Assembly: GCA_020698575.1 (NCBI GenBank)
Contig: CM036245.1
Coordinates: 3,559,609 to 3,623,608, forward strand
DNA length: 64,000 nucleotides
Source: Bostrychus sinensis
Taxonomy: Eukaryota; Chordata; Actinopteri; Gobiiformes; Eleotridae
Direction: 5' to 3'
Shown piece after piece: positions 53,454 through 64,000 of the stretch. A program made the position numbers and the translations under genes. Positions within the stretch are counted from its first letter, which is position 1, and every line of letters begins with the position of its first letter. Under the pieces are notes generated by a model. That model saw only the letters and a list, made by a program, of their open reading frames with translations. It made no database searches and had not been told where the DNA came from.

Positions 53454-54408
53454 ATGACAAACTCCAGTCAGGTTTCCCTATTTCACTCTGGGAGCCTACT
53501 TTGACCCTGGGCCTTTGAGATGGCTGTATTTTCTCATCCTAATGTCTGTGTATGCTCTGATAGTGCTGTCCAACCTGCTTCTCATCGTCGTCATCTGTTT
53601 GAACAGAACTCTACATGAACCTATGTACATCTTTATCTGTAGTTTATTTATCAATGAGATTTATGGCAGCACTGTGTTATTCCCTTTTCTCTTACATCAA
53701 ATCCTCCAAGACGTCCACACTGTCTCCTATTATATGTGCCTTCTGCAAATATTCTGTCTGTATAGTTACGGTTCTGTCGAGTTCACGAACCTCGCTGTCA
53801 TGTCGCACGACCGATACGTGGCCATCTGCTTCCCTCTGCAGTACAACACTCGCATGAACACCAGCAAAGTGGCGTTTCTTGTCGTTTTAATTTGGCTGCC
53901 TCCGATTTTGGTCGTTCTTGTTACAACACTCCTCACTGCATCGCTAACACTTTGTGGAAACTTTATTGATAAGATTTACTGTGATAACTACTGTGTCATT
54001 ACTTTGGCCTGTTCTGATACAATGGTGAACAACTTGTATGAACTGATAGCGGCATTCCTCGTTGTTGTAATCCCTTTAAGTGTCATATTTTTCACATATA
54101 TCCAGATTCTCAGAGTGTGTTTTAATGGATCTAAACAGACGCAGCAGAAGGCTCTGAGCACCTGTACGCCTCACCTCTGTTCACTTGTAAACTTTGCGTT
54201 TGGGGCTTTCTTCCAAATAATTCAAACCAGATTCAATATGAGTCATTGGCCCCAAATATTAAGAGCATTTTTACCGTTTTATCACTTCATGCTTCAGCCT
54301 CTGTTCAACCCGCTCATGTATGGCCTAAATCTGTCCAAAATCAGAAATTTGTGTAAAGTTATATTGCTGAAGACTAAGAATAAAATAACCATGATGGAGA
54401 TGGAGTGA
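53454..54408 (+). pseudogene. Olfactory receptor, one frameshift near the start, OR copy 6
   Basis: The ATG at 53454 begins MTNSSQVS, then one extra C (tttccctatt against tttcctatt, about 53479) shifts frame. The body from TM1 to the end is fully open: LHEPMYIFICSLFINEIYGS, MSHDRYVAICFPLQY (His for the usual Tyr before DRY), KALSTCTPHLCS and PLFNPLMYGLNLSKIR, ending MMEME. Only about 17 residues are affected. It could be a fresh pseudogene, a polymorphism or a sequencing error. A 'gccataaaaagc' TATA-like box lies about 25 bases before the ATG, and the common upstream module is missing. Confidence 0.75.
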
Positions 54409-54549
54409 CAAACTGAGTCTTTGCTTCATTTTTGAACAGTAGTTATTTTTAATATCTAAGGTGTAATGTGGTCAAACAGCCAAACTTTCTGACCTGGTTG
54501 GTAACCAGAACCAGAACAGAGATCTGCCCTTTATTTGAATTGACTGTTA

Positions 54550-54839
54550 ATCTGTTACGACCTGGCTCAACAAGCCGTAACACACAAGATGGGAGACACG
54601 ACAAAACATATTAGGTTAATTTATTTAACAAAATAGTGATAAATCAATGCATGAACTGTGTTTGTGTGCAGGTGTGGTACTGTGCAGTGTGGAAGGTGCT
54701 CAAGTAAATTAAAGAACAAAGGTGTTTGGGGTCAGCAGCCAGCAGTGAGGTGAGAGCAGCCGAGGTGGAGCCACACAGATTCGGCTCTTTTCATCAAGCT
54801 TCCTGTTGGGCACCTGAATGATTTGCGCTCAGATCCCCA
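54550..54839 (-). repeat. Possible LTR fragment
   Basis: Starts (plus) 'tgttacgacctggctcaac', which on minus reads as an LTR end (GTCGTAACA) like that of the solo LTR at 50572. No second end or duplication was located. Confidence 0.3.
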
Positions 54840-55346
54840 CACTGTAAATTTTCAATATCTACATGAGATAAAATTACTTGAATTCAGATTGTTAATCTTG
54901 ATATGGGCAAAAATTCAGATCATCAATCTTGATTTTAGCAATTTTCACTAGATTATTTATTTATTTATTTAATTATTTATTTATTTATTTATTAGGTAAC
55001 CTATTACTAGATTGTCTTGTTTCAAAGTATTTTTTTCCCTGTTTCAAGCTATTCTTTTACTTATTTCAATCTAAATTTTCTGTCTATGGGTAAGAAAATT
55101 AAATAATAAAAATGAAATAAGTAAAAAAATCTTACCCCATGGGCAGATAATTTTGCTTGAAATAAGTAAAAATAACTTCAAACAGAAAAAAACTTTGAAA
55201 CAAGGCAAATAATCTAGTAATAAGTTACCTATAAATAAATAAATAAATTAATAAATTAATTTAGCTTAGTTATTTTTGCTTAAATCAAGATTGATAATCT
55301 GAATTCAAGTAATTTTATCACATGTAGATATTGATTTTTTGCAGTG
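54840..55346. mobile_element. Fold-back MITE with long inverted arms
   Basis: Starts CACTGTAAATTTTCAATATC and ends GATATTGATTTTTTGCAGTG. The two arms (about 240 bases each) are imperfect reverse complements, including the 'taaaattacttgaattcaga' and 'attatttatttatttattt' parts, so a single strand folds into one long hairpin. No coding capacity. Confidence 0.85.
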
Positions 55347-56600
55347 CAGCACTTATCCAGGTCTGCATCTGGTCCTGGTTCTGGTCCTGGTTCTGGTCTG
55401 GCTGGTCCTCCGCGTGCCTGTGGTCCTGGCCTGGACTTGGCTAGTCTTGGTTCATGTGCGCAGCTGCTAACAGCGAGTGCGGCCACAGAGCTACAGTTAC
55501 TATCCTCAATGTGTCTGCTCTGAAGTACCTTACACATATTAAACTATAAAAGTTATTAAGGTTAACAAAAACCACAAACATTTATTTATGAAGAGATAGT
55601 CTATTGATCAAAATATGACCTCCTTCAAAGCCGCTGTTTCTCTCTCTTTCCTGCAGCAAGCTACACACTTATTGACAATAACAAGCATTTCATTTAGGCT
55701 TTTTTTACCATGAGTCCATTCCTGTAACAATACTGTTTAAAATTAAAGCCAGATTTTCATTTACAAGAATAAGAAATAATGTGGTCTGTTGGTCTTTTGC
55801 TTTCAGCAGCACAGACAGTGAGGGAGGGGCACAGCGGGGGCAGGGTCAGAATATCAGCAAAGGTTCTCCTGAGGCTCTAAAAAGATGAGCCACTGGTCTA
55901 ACTGAGACTGAGAGGGAGTCACGCAAAGCTTTAACTACTGTCACTGGCATCAACTTCTGGGTCACGTAAAAGAATTAAAGAAAAATTAAATATTGAATTC
56001 TGTCCCAGAGCCAGTCTTTAAATGTTCATTTTTTGAACTAAGAATCAAATTATTAGTTTTTTGGTTTCATATCAAAAAATGAAAGATTGAAACAGAAGGC
56101 ATTTTTTCATGTTTTAATTTTTGATTCTTAATTAAAAATGTATAGAACGAATGATAAGTGGACCCAACTCAATACAAAGAGACGAGACAAATACTGTATG
56201 TTAGTACAGTGTACTCTTAATATGTTTAGGAGGGAAGTGTCACAACCCAGCTGTGGTCTAGTACAACAGCAGAAACATCAACAAAGACATAAGAGAACCT
56301 AAGCAGGTGTGATGAGAACCCCAGCTATTTGTGGCAACTTTTGTTAATTTGGGCTATAGAGGAAGAAAGAAGTGTAAAATTTAAAAAACTGAACAGCTGA
56401 AAGGTTTCTTGCTCCTTGGTTGCTTTAGTGGAATTAGTATTATGTACAACAAAAAACAGAATAAACCTACGCAGACATGGGGAGAACATGCAAACTCCAC
56501 ACAGTCTGGGTGCTAACCACTGCCACCACTGTGCCACTGTGTGGTCAGAGCACGCTTGACCCACGCGGTCTCCACATCAGTGACCCTGTGTAGAGCTGTT
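55347..56600. other. Intergenic, repeat traces
   Basis: 55365-55410 has a 'ctggtcctggtt' minisatellite. 56375-56410 on minus reads SKKPFSCSVF, a zinc-finger scrap. 56465-56540 is a minus-strand piece of the tRNA-like SINE. No gene. Confidence 0.4.
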
Positions 56601-57466
56601 ACTGTGAGGTCATAAGCCTCCTGGCAGCACTGTGTTATTCCTGTTAGTTTTATTTATTTTGTGGCATGTGGCCATTTGCTCTGCAGTACAACACCTGAAC
56701 ACCAGAAAGGTGGGATTTCTAGTAGCTTTAATTTGGCTGCCTGTGTTAGTGACCACAGAGGCGGCAGTAGCTCAGTTGGTTTAGAGCAGTGGTTCCCAAA
56801 GTGGGGTCCAGGGCCCCCTGGGGGTCTGCAAAGGTACTACAGGGGGGCCCCCAGAGGCTGTCTATATTTCAATTTCAATTTGAATTTATTATTATTATTT
56901 TTTATTATTATTTCAGACACATGGTTTTGGTTCATAAAATCAAATAAAACATACACAAATATAAAAAGTCAATGAAAATATTAAGTACCTAAAAACATTA
57001 AGTACATAAAACATTTGAAATTAATTACAGTTGTATACTTGTTTTAAAATATTACTTTAAAACAACTTTTAGTCAATAATCAGTGTTTTTGTAATGTTTT
57101 TATAAAAAAACATATGAAGAAAAACATGGCAGAGCCTTTTGCATGGAGGGAAGTTTTATCATTGGGGGTCTGGGAGGGATTTTCGGGAATTTAAGGGGGC
57201 CACGACGAAAACCTGGCACCCAAAGGGTTACCTTGTATGAACTGGTGGGTGCAACTCTCTTCATTATAGTCCCTTTAGATATTATATTTTTCATTTTGAG
57301 CCATTTACCACAAACACTGAGAATAATGATCTCAGTATATCACATAATCTGTGAGCCTGTGTTTAACACACTCACATACGGACTAAACCTGTCCAAAATC
57401 AAAAATGCTTGTAAAGGTTTATTTTTGAACCATACAAATAAAACACCCATGACAGAGATGGAGTAA
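56600..57466 (+). pseudogene. Olfactory receptor pseudogene split by a repeat, OR copy 7
   Basis: 56620-56760 has remnants of TM2 ('ggcagcactgtgttattcct') joined to TM3-TM4 ('ggccatttgctctgcagtac', 'ttaatttggctgcctgtgtt'). After an inserted repeat (56762-57226) the gene resumes in TM5 (LYELVGATLFIIVPLDIIFF), jumps over TM6 and ends with TM7 (EPVFNTLTYGLNLSKIKNAC) and MTEME. Most of the protein is deleted. The 3' half is closest by eye to the receptors at 13795 and 60396. Confidence 0.85.
56762..57226 (+). mobile_element. hAT-like or SINE-like insertion in OR copy 7
   Basis: Starts 'ggcggcagtagctcagttgg', then 'gcagtggttcccaaagtggg' and 'gggccccctgggggtctgc', a widespread fish repeat with a hAT-like end. 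The far end is near 'aaacctggcacccaaag', but inverted repeats do not pair cleanly. No coding content. Confidence 0.5.
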
Positions 57467-57784
57467 GAAACCGTGTCTCAGCCTCTTCAAAGAAATAACA
57501 GTGATACACAATATCTCAGTTATAAATCAGTATTAGTAGTTAATAGGGGTGTAAAAATATATTTTTGCAACAATACAATATGTATTGATTAGAACTGTTA
57601 CGATACAATTCCAGAGTGATATTGGCTAATTTGGAACAATATGATTTAATACGATTCAACACCTTCATATCGATAATCAATGCAGCAACCTTTTGCCAAA
57701 AATCATAAGTTTGCTCTCAAATATAGCATCACGGCCAGGGTTGATTATGTCCACCAGATAGAGAGAGAAGAAAGGTTGAATATA

Positions 57785-58072
57785 ACATTTTATTCATTCA
57801 TTCATTCATTCATTTTCTACCGCTTATTCCCATTAGGGGTCGCAGGTGACTGGAGTAACTTTGGGCCGTGGGCGGGGTACACCCTGGACAGGGGCCAGCT
57901 TGTCGCAGGGCTGACACAGAGACAAACACAGACAGACAACCATTCACTCTCACATTCATTTACTAGGGTCAATTTAGAGAACCCAGAGAGTTCGTGTGAT
58001 GGTATATTGGTCGGCCTGGTCTCGCCTCCTTGCTGGGAGGCGAGAACGCTAACCGCTCTGCCACCGTGCACC
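57785..58072 (+). repeat. Interspersed repeat nested in the hAT element
   Basis: Starts with (ATTC)n, then 'ttctaccgcttattcccatt', 'ggcggggtacaccctggaca' and ends 'ctaaccgctctgccaccgtg'. This is a very common fish repeat body; its class is not certain. Confidence 0.55.
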
Positions 58073-58239
58073 CCATAACATTTTATTTCATTAAAAATAT
58101 TGAATATTTCTTCATAGAGCTTTGCGTATTACCATTAAAGTTATATTTTGATGTACTACTGCTAAGGTTAATAACGCTTCAACATTAGTAATAATAATAC
58201 TTTGATTTTATGTGATGTTTTTCTTCTTTCACTCTAAGG

Positions 58240-58600
58240 TCACTCTACTCTTAGGTGCATTCCAAATATGGCACAAATAAGGAGCTTGCTACAAAGTTAT
58301 CAGACCCAAGGTTGCAGGGGGGGCTCCTGTCGATGGTGGGAAGACTCTGCAGAAACTGAGAACTTTTTGTGGCCCTGCCCTATGCACAAAAAAGTTACTC
58401 GAAGCCAAGAAGATAATGCTATGCAGAGATCGTCATACATCGTCATACATAGTATAAAAACTTAGAACACTCCTCTTTAGGAGCGCGCTCATTCTGCTGA
58501 CTGTAACCTTACCTGTGTTTTTACTGAATAAACTTCTGACTTGATTACACTTCTGAATCATCGTCCTCTTTGATGCTTTCACCCAAAATGAACAAATCCT
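58240..58600 (+). other. Possible solo LTR nested in the hAT element
   Basis: Has a TATA box (gtataaaaactt, about 58450), a 'ctttaggagcgcgctcattc' start-like region and a polyadenylation signal (ctgaataaactt, about 58525), the order seen in retroviral-type LTRs. The exact ends and a target duplication were not found. Confidence 0.35.
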
Positions 58601-58994
58601 TACAAAAACATCAAAATTACAAAAAAGCCGTATCTGGTTTTATTTTAACATTCAAATTTCCAATATCAATAGTCCCGATATTATAAAATTTTTTCCATTT
58701 ACATTGATACACACTTCCTAGAAAACCATATGATTCAATACAAGGTCATGTGTATCGATAAAGTTGTATCATAGGAAGAAAAAAATTTATACATCGATAT
58801 GGTTATTGTAACTCCTAAGTAGTTAACTGAATGCCAGGATGAAGTCTATATTCTGATATAACAACAGCGGTGTCTATGGGCCCCTCAGGCTGTACAGCAT
58901 TACCACCTCGTGTCCCTTCACCTTCTCAAACTCAGTAATGAACAAACAGAGAAACCTCTGAGAGAACCACATAACAGACAAAGACAGAAACGTG

Positions 58995-59215
58995 AGGCTG
59001 TTTCTTGTTGGCAGTGCTGTAGCAAAGTGGTCAGCACTTTGGCCTCACAGCAAAAAGGTCCCAGCTTTGAATCCCGGGCCATGTGGGGCCTTTCTGTGTG
59101 GAGTTTACATGTTCCTGCCTCAGATCTGGTCCTCAGCTCCTGACAGGTTTAACCCCAGAGACACTTAAGGATGGGTCAAATGCAGAAAGTGAATTTCACT
59201 ACAAGGACAATAAAG
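58995..59215 (+). repeat. tRNA-derived SINE-like repeat
   Basis: 'gtagcaaagtggtcagcact' and 'ggtcccagctttgaatcccg' correspond to the A and B boxes of the copy at 14900. The 3' part ends 'aaggacaataaagtctatct'. Like that copy it follows an OR 3' end, and the flanks also match, so it spread by duplication with the gene. Confidence 0.6.
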
Positions 59216-59219
59216 TCTA

Positions 59220-59700
59220 TCTCATAAATAAACCCATCTGCTCACGCTGACAATAACTTGGTTCAGAACCTGAAAAGTTAGTTCCCAGCCAGAACCTAAA
59301 CAAAAGAGGAAAGTTGCCACGACCCGTACATGTTTTACGCCAGATGGCCTTTCTGACTGAAATCTGGCCATTTATTTGGAATTTGGATTGGCTTTAAGTA
59401 CGTCTGCTGAGGAATCTTCAGTCACAGGTTTAGATTCTGTAAAAATAATGAACAGAATCAGTGACAGAGACCAGAGTCCTAACATGCACCAGGACCAGGT
59501 CTGGACTTACTGCAGTTAACCAAACTCCTGCTGTGATCGTATAAAGACAGACGAAATTTTATTTATTTTTTGATTGGAAAACATGAAATGGATTGTTTTC
59601 TGATTATGGAGTTCTTATATCGTACTGCCATGACGTGCACAGACCATCTTAAAGAATGAATACTGTTTGTTCATGACCTTTCAGATTATGATTATTTTTC
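59220..59700. other. Intergenic, nothing recognised
   Basis: No reading frame or clear repeat. The part from about 59570 is homologous to sequence upstream of the receptor at 13795. Confidence 0.4.
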
Positions 59701-59711
59701 CTTGAGGCTGA

Positions 59712-59900
59712 CTGTTCCATGACGTCGTTGGTTTGCTGGTGAATATTTTGAATTGGGAGGGGCCCGGGGACAGTCTGATAAAGCCCTGTTGGTGTGGGGG
59801 CCCTCAGAGCCACCAGGGGCCTCTCCACTGCTGCAGCTCTGGTCTCACTCTCAACTCTTTATGCTCCACTCTAAGCTCCACTAACTCCAGCTACAACAGG
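59712..59900 (+). promoter_or_regulatory. Shared OR upstream module, copy 5
   Basis: ttccatgacgtcgttggt, 'gggaggggcccggggaca', 'ctgataaagccctgttggtg' and the leader segment to 'ctccagctacaacagggctt'. Closest to the copy at 13141, about 600 bases before the ATG at 60396. Confidence 0.55.
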
Positions 59901-60395
59901 GCTTAGAAAAATTGATAAAATAATGAACCTGTGAATTTTGTACAGGTTTAGAGTTTAATACATTTTATATCCAAAAATCATAAAGAACAGAGTTTAAAGT
60001 CTTTAAAGTAATAGTTTTATTTTCAAAAGTATTTTTAAGCAAATTCTAAAATCACTCGTCGATTTTCTGCCTACAGCTCACTTCTTGTGGATTTAACTCT
60101 CTTTCACATATTCTGTTTGTGAGCGTGAAGTGTTCATAGGTGAAAACAGTAACCACGTGTTTTTAAGAAATTTACAGAAATGTTTGGACTCTTCTGTGAC
60201 TTGGCGGTTGTTGAGTCCAGTGTCATGTTTTTCATTTGTAAAGTGCCTCTGCAACAATTTAAGTCATGGTCCATAGAACGAGAATAGAGACTGTTGTTTT
60301 AGTCCAGAACAAAAATGTAGATTTAGTCACTGACTAAACTGATAATTGTTTTTTTATTGATATTGATGCGGTGTTTCCAAACCAAAAGGAGGACC

Positions 60396-61349
60396 ATGGT
60401 AAACTCCAGTCAGGTTTCCTATTTCACTCTGGGAGCCTACTTTGACTCTGGGCCTTTGAGATGGCTGTATTTTCTCATCCTAATGTCTGTGTATGCTCTG
60501 ATAGTGCTGTCCAACCTGCTTCTCATCGTCGTCATCTGTTTGAACAGAACTCTGCATGAACCTATGTACATCTTTCTCTGTAGTTTATTAATCAATGGGA
60601 TTTATGGCAGTACTGTGTTATGTCCATTTCTTTTATTTCAAATTCTTAAAGACGTCCACACTGTTTCCTATGACATGTGCCTTCTGCAAATATTCTGTCT
60701 GTACACTTATGGAAGTGTAAATTTCACAAACCTCACTGTCATGTCGTACGACCGATACGTGGCCATCTGCTTCCCTCTGCAGTACAACACTCGCATGAAC
60801 TTCAGAAAGGTGGCTTTTCTTGTAACTTTAATTTGGCTGCCTCCGTTTGTGGCCACTGTAATCTTGATTCTCCTCACTGCGTCTTTGACACTCTGTGGAA
60901 ACCTCATTAACAAAGTTTACTGCGATAACTACTGTGTTGTTACATTGTCCTGCTTTGATACAACTGTGAATAACTTGTACGAACTGATGGCTGCAACTGT
61001 CATCGTAGCGGCCCCTGTAAGTGTCATCTTTTTCACATATATCCAGATTCTGAGAGTGTGTTTTAATGGATCTAAACAGACGCAGCAGAAGGCTCTGAGC
61101 ACCTGTACGCCTCACCTCTGTTCACTTGTCAACTTCTCTTTTGGATCTTTATTTCACTTTATTCAAACCAGAATTGATGTCACCCATTGGCCCCAAATAT
61201 TGACAATAATTTTATCGTTATATTACCTAATCTGTGAGCCACTGTTAAGCCCACTCATATACGGCCTTAACCTGTCCAAAATCAGAAATGCTTGTAAAGG
61301 TTTATTCTTGAACCATAACAATAAAACACTGATGATGGAGATGGAGTAA
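60396..61349 (+). CDS. Olfactory receptor (intact), OR copy 8
   Basis: Receptor of 317 residues starting MVNSSQVSYF, with NSS glycosylation at residue 3. LHEPMYIFLCSLLINGIYGS follows TM1, the TM3 cysteine is at about residue 94, DRY at residues 119-121 (VMSYDRYVAICFPLQY), KALSTCTPHLCSLVNFSFG at TM6 and EPLLSPLIYGLNLSKIR at TM7. The Asn of NPxxY is replaced by Ser. The acidic tail ends MMEME. Intronless; expected odorant GPCR in olfactory cilia. It shares promoter module, gene and 3' flank with the receptor at 13795, so the two are a duplicated pair 46 kb apart. No defects. Confidence 0.93.
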   Translation: MVNSSQVSYFTLGAYFDSGPLRWLYFLILMSVYALIVLSNLLLIVVICLNRTLHEPMYIFLCSLLINGIYGSTVLCPFLLFQILKDVHTVSYDMCLLQIFCLYTYGSVNFTNLTVMSYDRYVAICFPLQYNTRMNFRKVAFLVTLIWLPPFVATVILILLTASLTLCGNLINKVYCDNYCVVTLSCFDTTVNNLYELMAATVIVAAPVSVIFFTYIQILRVCFNGSKQTQQKALSTCTPHLCSLVNFSFGSLFHFIQTRIDVTHWPQILTIILSLYYLICEPLLSPLIYGLNLSKIRNACKGLFLNHNNKTLMMEME

Positions 61350-61448
61350 CAAACTGTGTCTCTGCGTTGTTATCAAAGAAATAAGAGACTTCGTATTGAA
61401 AAATAAAAAGTTATACATCAGAATTAGTAGTTAAAGGTGCTATGAGCA

Positions 61449-62774
<1,326 letters not shown>

Positions 62775-63352
62775 TACCGTATTTTCCGCACTATAAGGCG
62801 CATCGGATTATAAAGCGCACCTTCAATGAATGGCCTATTTTAAAACTGTTTTCATATATAGGGCGCACCACATTATAAGGCGCATCCACTAGATGGCGCT
62901 GCGCTAAAGGGAATGTCAATAAAACAGTCAGATAAGTCAGTCAGTCAAACTTTATTAATAGAATACAAACCAGCGTTCTTACAACTCCCTCGTTGAAAAC
63001 AATGTATTTCCAACTCCATTTGTCACAGTTCAAAGCTACATGAACAGCGTTCGAGCGCTCAGTTTTCTGTCCCCTCAATGTCGCAACTCTTCTACTGAGA
63101 TGGAGCAAAGGCCGCACCTCCGTGTTCTTTTGCAGCAGGATCCATAAACACGCCTATGGCACAAATGAACAGCTGGGACTGGAATTCCTCTTTACCGTTT
63201 TTACCGCTGTCACTTCGGCAACGCCCCCTGAATACGGTAGCCATAATTAACCAACACTGATCCATATATAAGGCGCATCGGATTATAAGGCGCACTGTTT
63301 TTGAGAAAATTAAAGGCTTTTAGGTGCGCCTTATAGTGCAGGAAAATACGGT
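62775..63352. mobile_element. Palindromic MITE with 'ataaggcgca' repeats
   Basis: Starts taccgtattttccgcactat and ends atagtgcaggaaaatacggt, which are inverted copies. Inside, 'attataaggcgca' recurs several times at both ends. A widespread vertebrate MITE of DNA-transposon origin. The 5-6 hundred bases between are non-coding. Confidence 0.8.
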
Positions 63353-64000
63353 GTGTATATATATATATTAAAAAAATCAGGTGCCTAAAGGGTTAAAGAC
63401 CATAAAACTGGCTTTGTTTACTGGCTTCATGCACGGCTATCGACACTGAAACACAATTTACACTGAATACACTGCGAGTGCGATATGTGTCCTGTACGAC
63501 CTCCCGAACAAATCGACACCGTTATAGTGAATGCTTGATTTCACAGCAGTGTTGTTACCGTATGTGTCTATTTTTGACAGATGCTGAACTCTTGCATAAG
63601 CATAAAGTTGAACAGAGCAGATGGAACCAGACAGAAAGAGGAGCCGGTATATTTCAAAATAAAATGCGTGCAAAGTCTCGCTCACATCGCCTGTAAACAT
63701 GACGTCTTTACTGAGGACACGGTGTCACAAAGATTGAACCCTATGAAACGTGAGTAAAAAGAAAGTATTTTTATACATGGGGTCCTTAGTGTAGCCTGGT
63801 GAGCCAGCCTCTCCTACTTGGTTTTCGCAAGCAGGACTGTTCCTGGTTCGTCAGCAGCAAAGTTTTTCTCTCAGGCCGATTAGGAACTGGCCTATCACAG
63901 CGTTTATCTGCAGCACATCTTACAAACGCTGAAGCTAACCAAGGTAGCTATCAAGCTAATTTAGTAACTTATCTGACCTGAATAACGGCGTTTAGTTCTT
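63353..64000. other. Intergenic, no gene recognised
   Basis: Short frames only, none with family features. The final 200 bases ('gagccagcctctcctacttg') may be part of an interspersed repeat that continues past the window. Confidence 0.4.

Larger units (their letters stand above)
57543..58817. mobile_element. hAT-type non-autonomous element, 8-bp duplication
   Basis: agtagtta occurs at 57535-57542 and again at 58818-58825. The ends are short inverted repeats (ataggggtgtaaaaatatat at the left; ttattgtaactccta at the right) with 'atacatcgatat'-like internal copies. The 1275 bases have no transposase. Secondary insertions lie inside. Confidence 0.75.

Overview
The window looks like a gene-poor, repeat-rich stretch of nuclear DNA from a spiny-rayed teleost fish. 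The identification rests on content: a cluster of fish-type olfactory receptor (OR) genes lies among teleost repeat families (L2, RTE/Rex3-type and L1 LINEs, Tc1 transposons, hAT, Harbinger and fold-back MITEs, tRNA- and 5S-derived SINEs, and a Gmr1-like Ty3/gypsy element). There are no bacterial features, and the species cannot be named from the sequence.

Layout. 1-1260 is a decayed L2 LINE. About 1373-12482 is a large composite element of about 11 kb. It is bounded by inverted terminal segments full of short palindromic repeats and carries a broken family-B DNA polymerase, a truncated P-loop ATPase, two orphan proteins and a spliced gene on the right side. A Tc1 copy (2498-3668) and a nearly complete L2 LINE (6640-10140) are inserted in it. 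The polymerase and ATPase point to the Maverick/Polinton/adintovirus world, but no integrase or capsid gene was recognised. This is the best candidate for something undescribed.

From 13.1 kb the OR cluster begins. The intact-looking receptors are at 13795, 32915, 36477 and 60396. A fifth (53454) has one frameshift near its start. Four are clear pseudogenes (17420 on the minus strand, 39650, 42596, 56600). Most plus-strand receptors are preceded by the same upstream module with a CRE/CCAAT-like site, a GATAAA box and a leader, so the cluster grew by tandem duplication of promoter plus gene. The blocks 34440-37440 and 40660-43580 are a recent duplicate pair in which one copy kept an open receptor and the other lost it.

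Between ORs, 22189-30398 is a minus-strand Gmr1-like Ty3/gypsy element whose integrase lies upstream of reverse transcriptase. It is split by an RTE/Rex3-type LINE with an intact 1057-residue ORF and by a solo LTR with a perfect 5-bp duplication. About 44100-50430 is an L1 LINE split by a 5S-derived SINE and a dead Tc1. Several MITEs, another solo LTR, C2H2 zinc-finger remnants and microsatellites fill the remainder. Apart from the receptors, nearly everything recognisable is mobile DNA or its debris. The OR genes would act singly in olfactory neurons; nothing else in the window suggests a host pathway.
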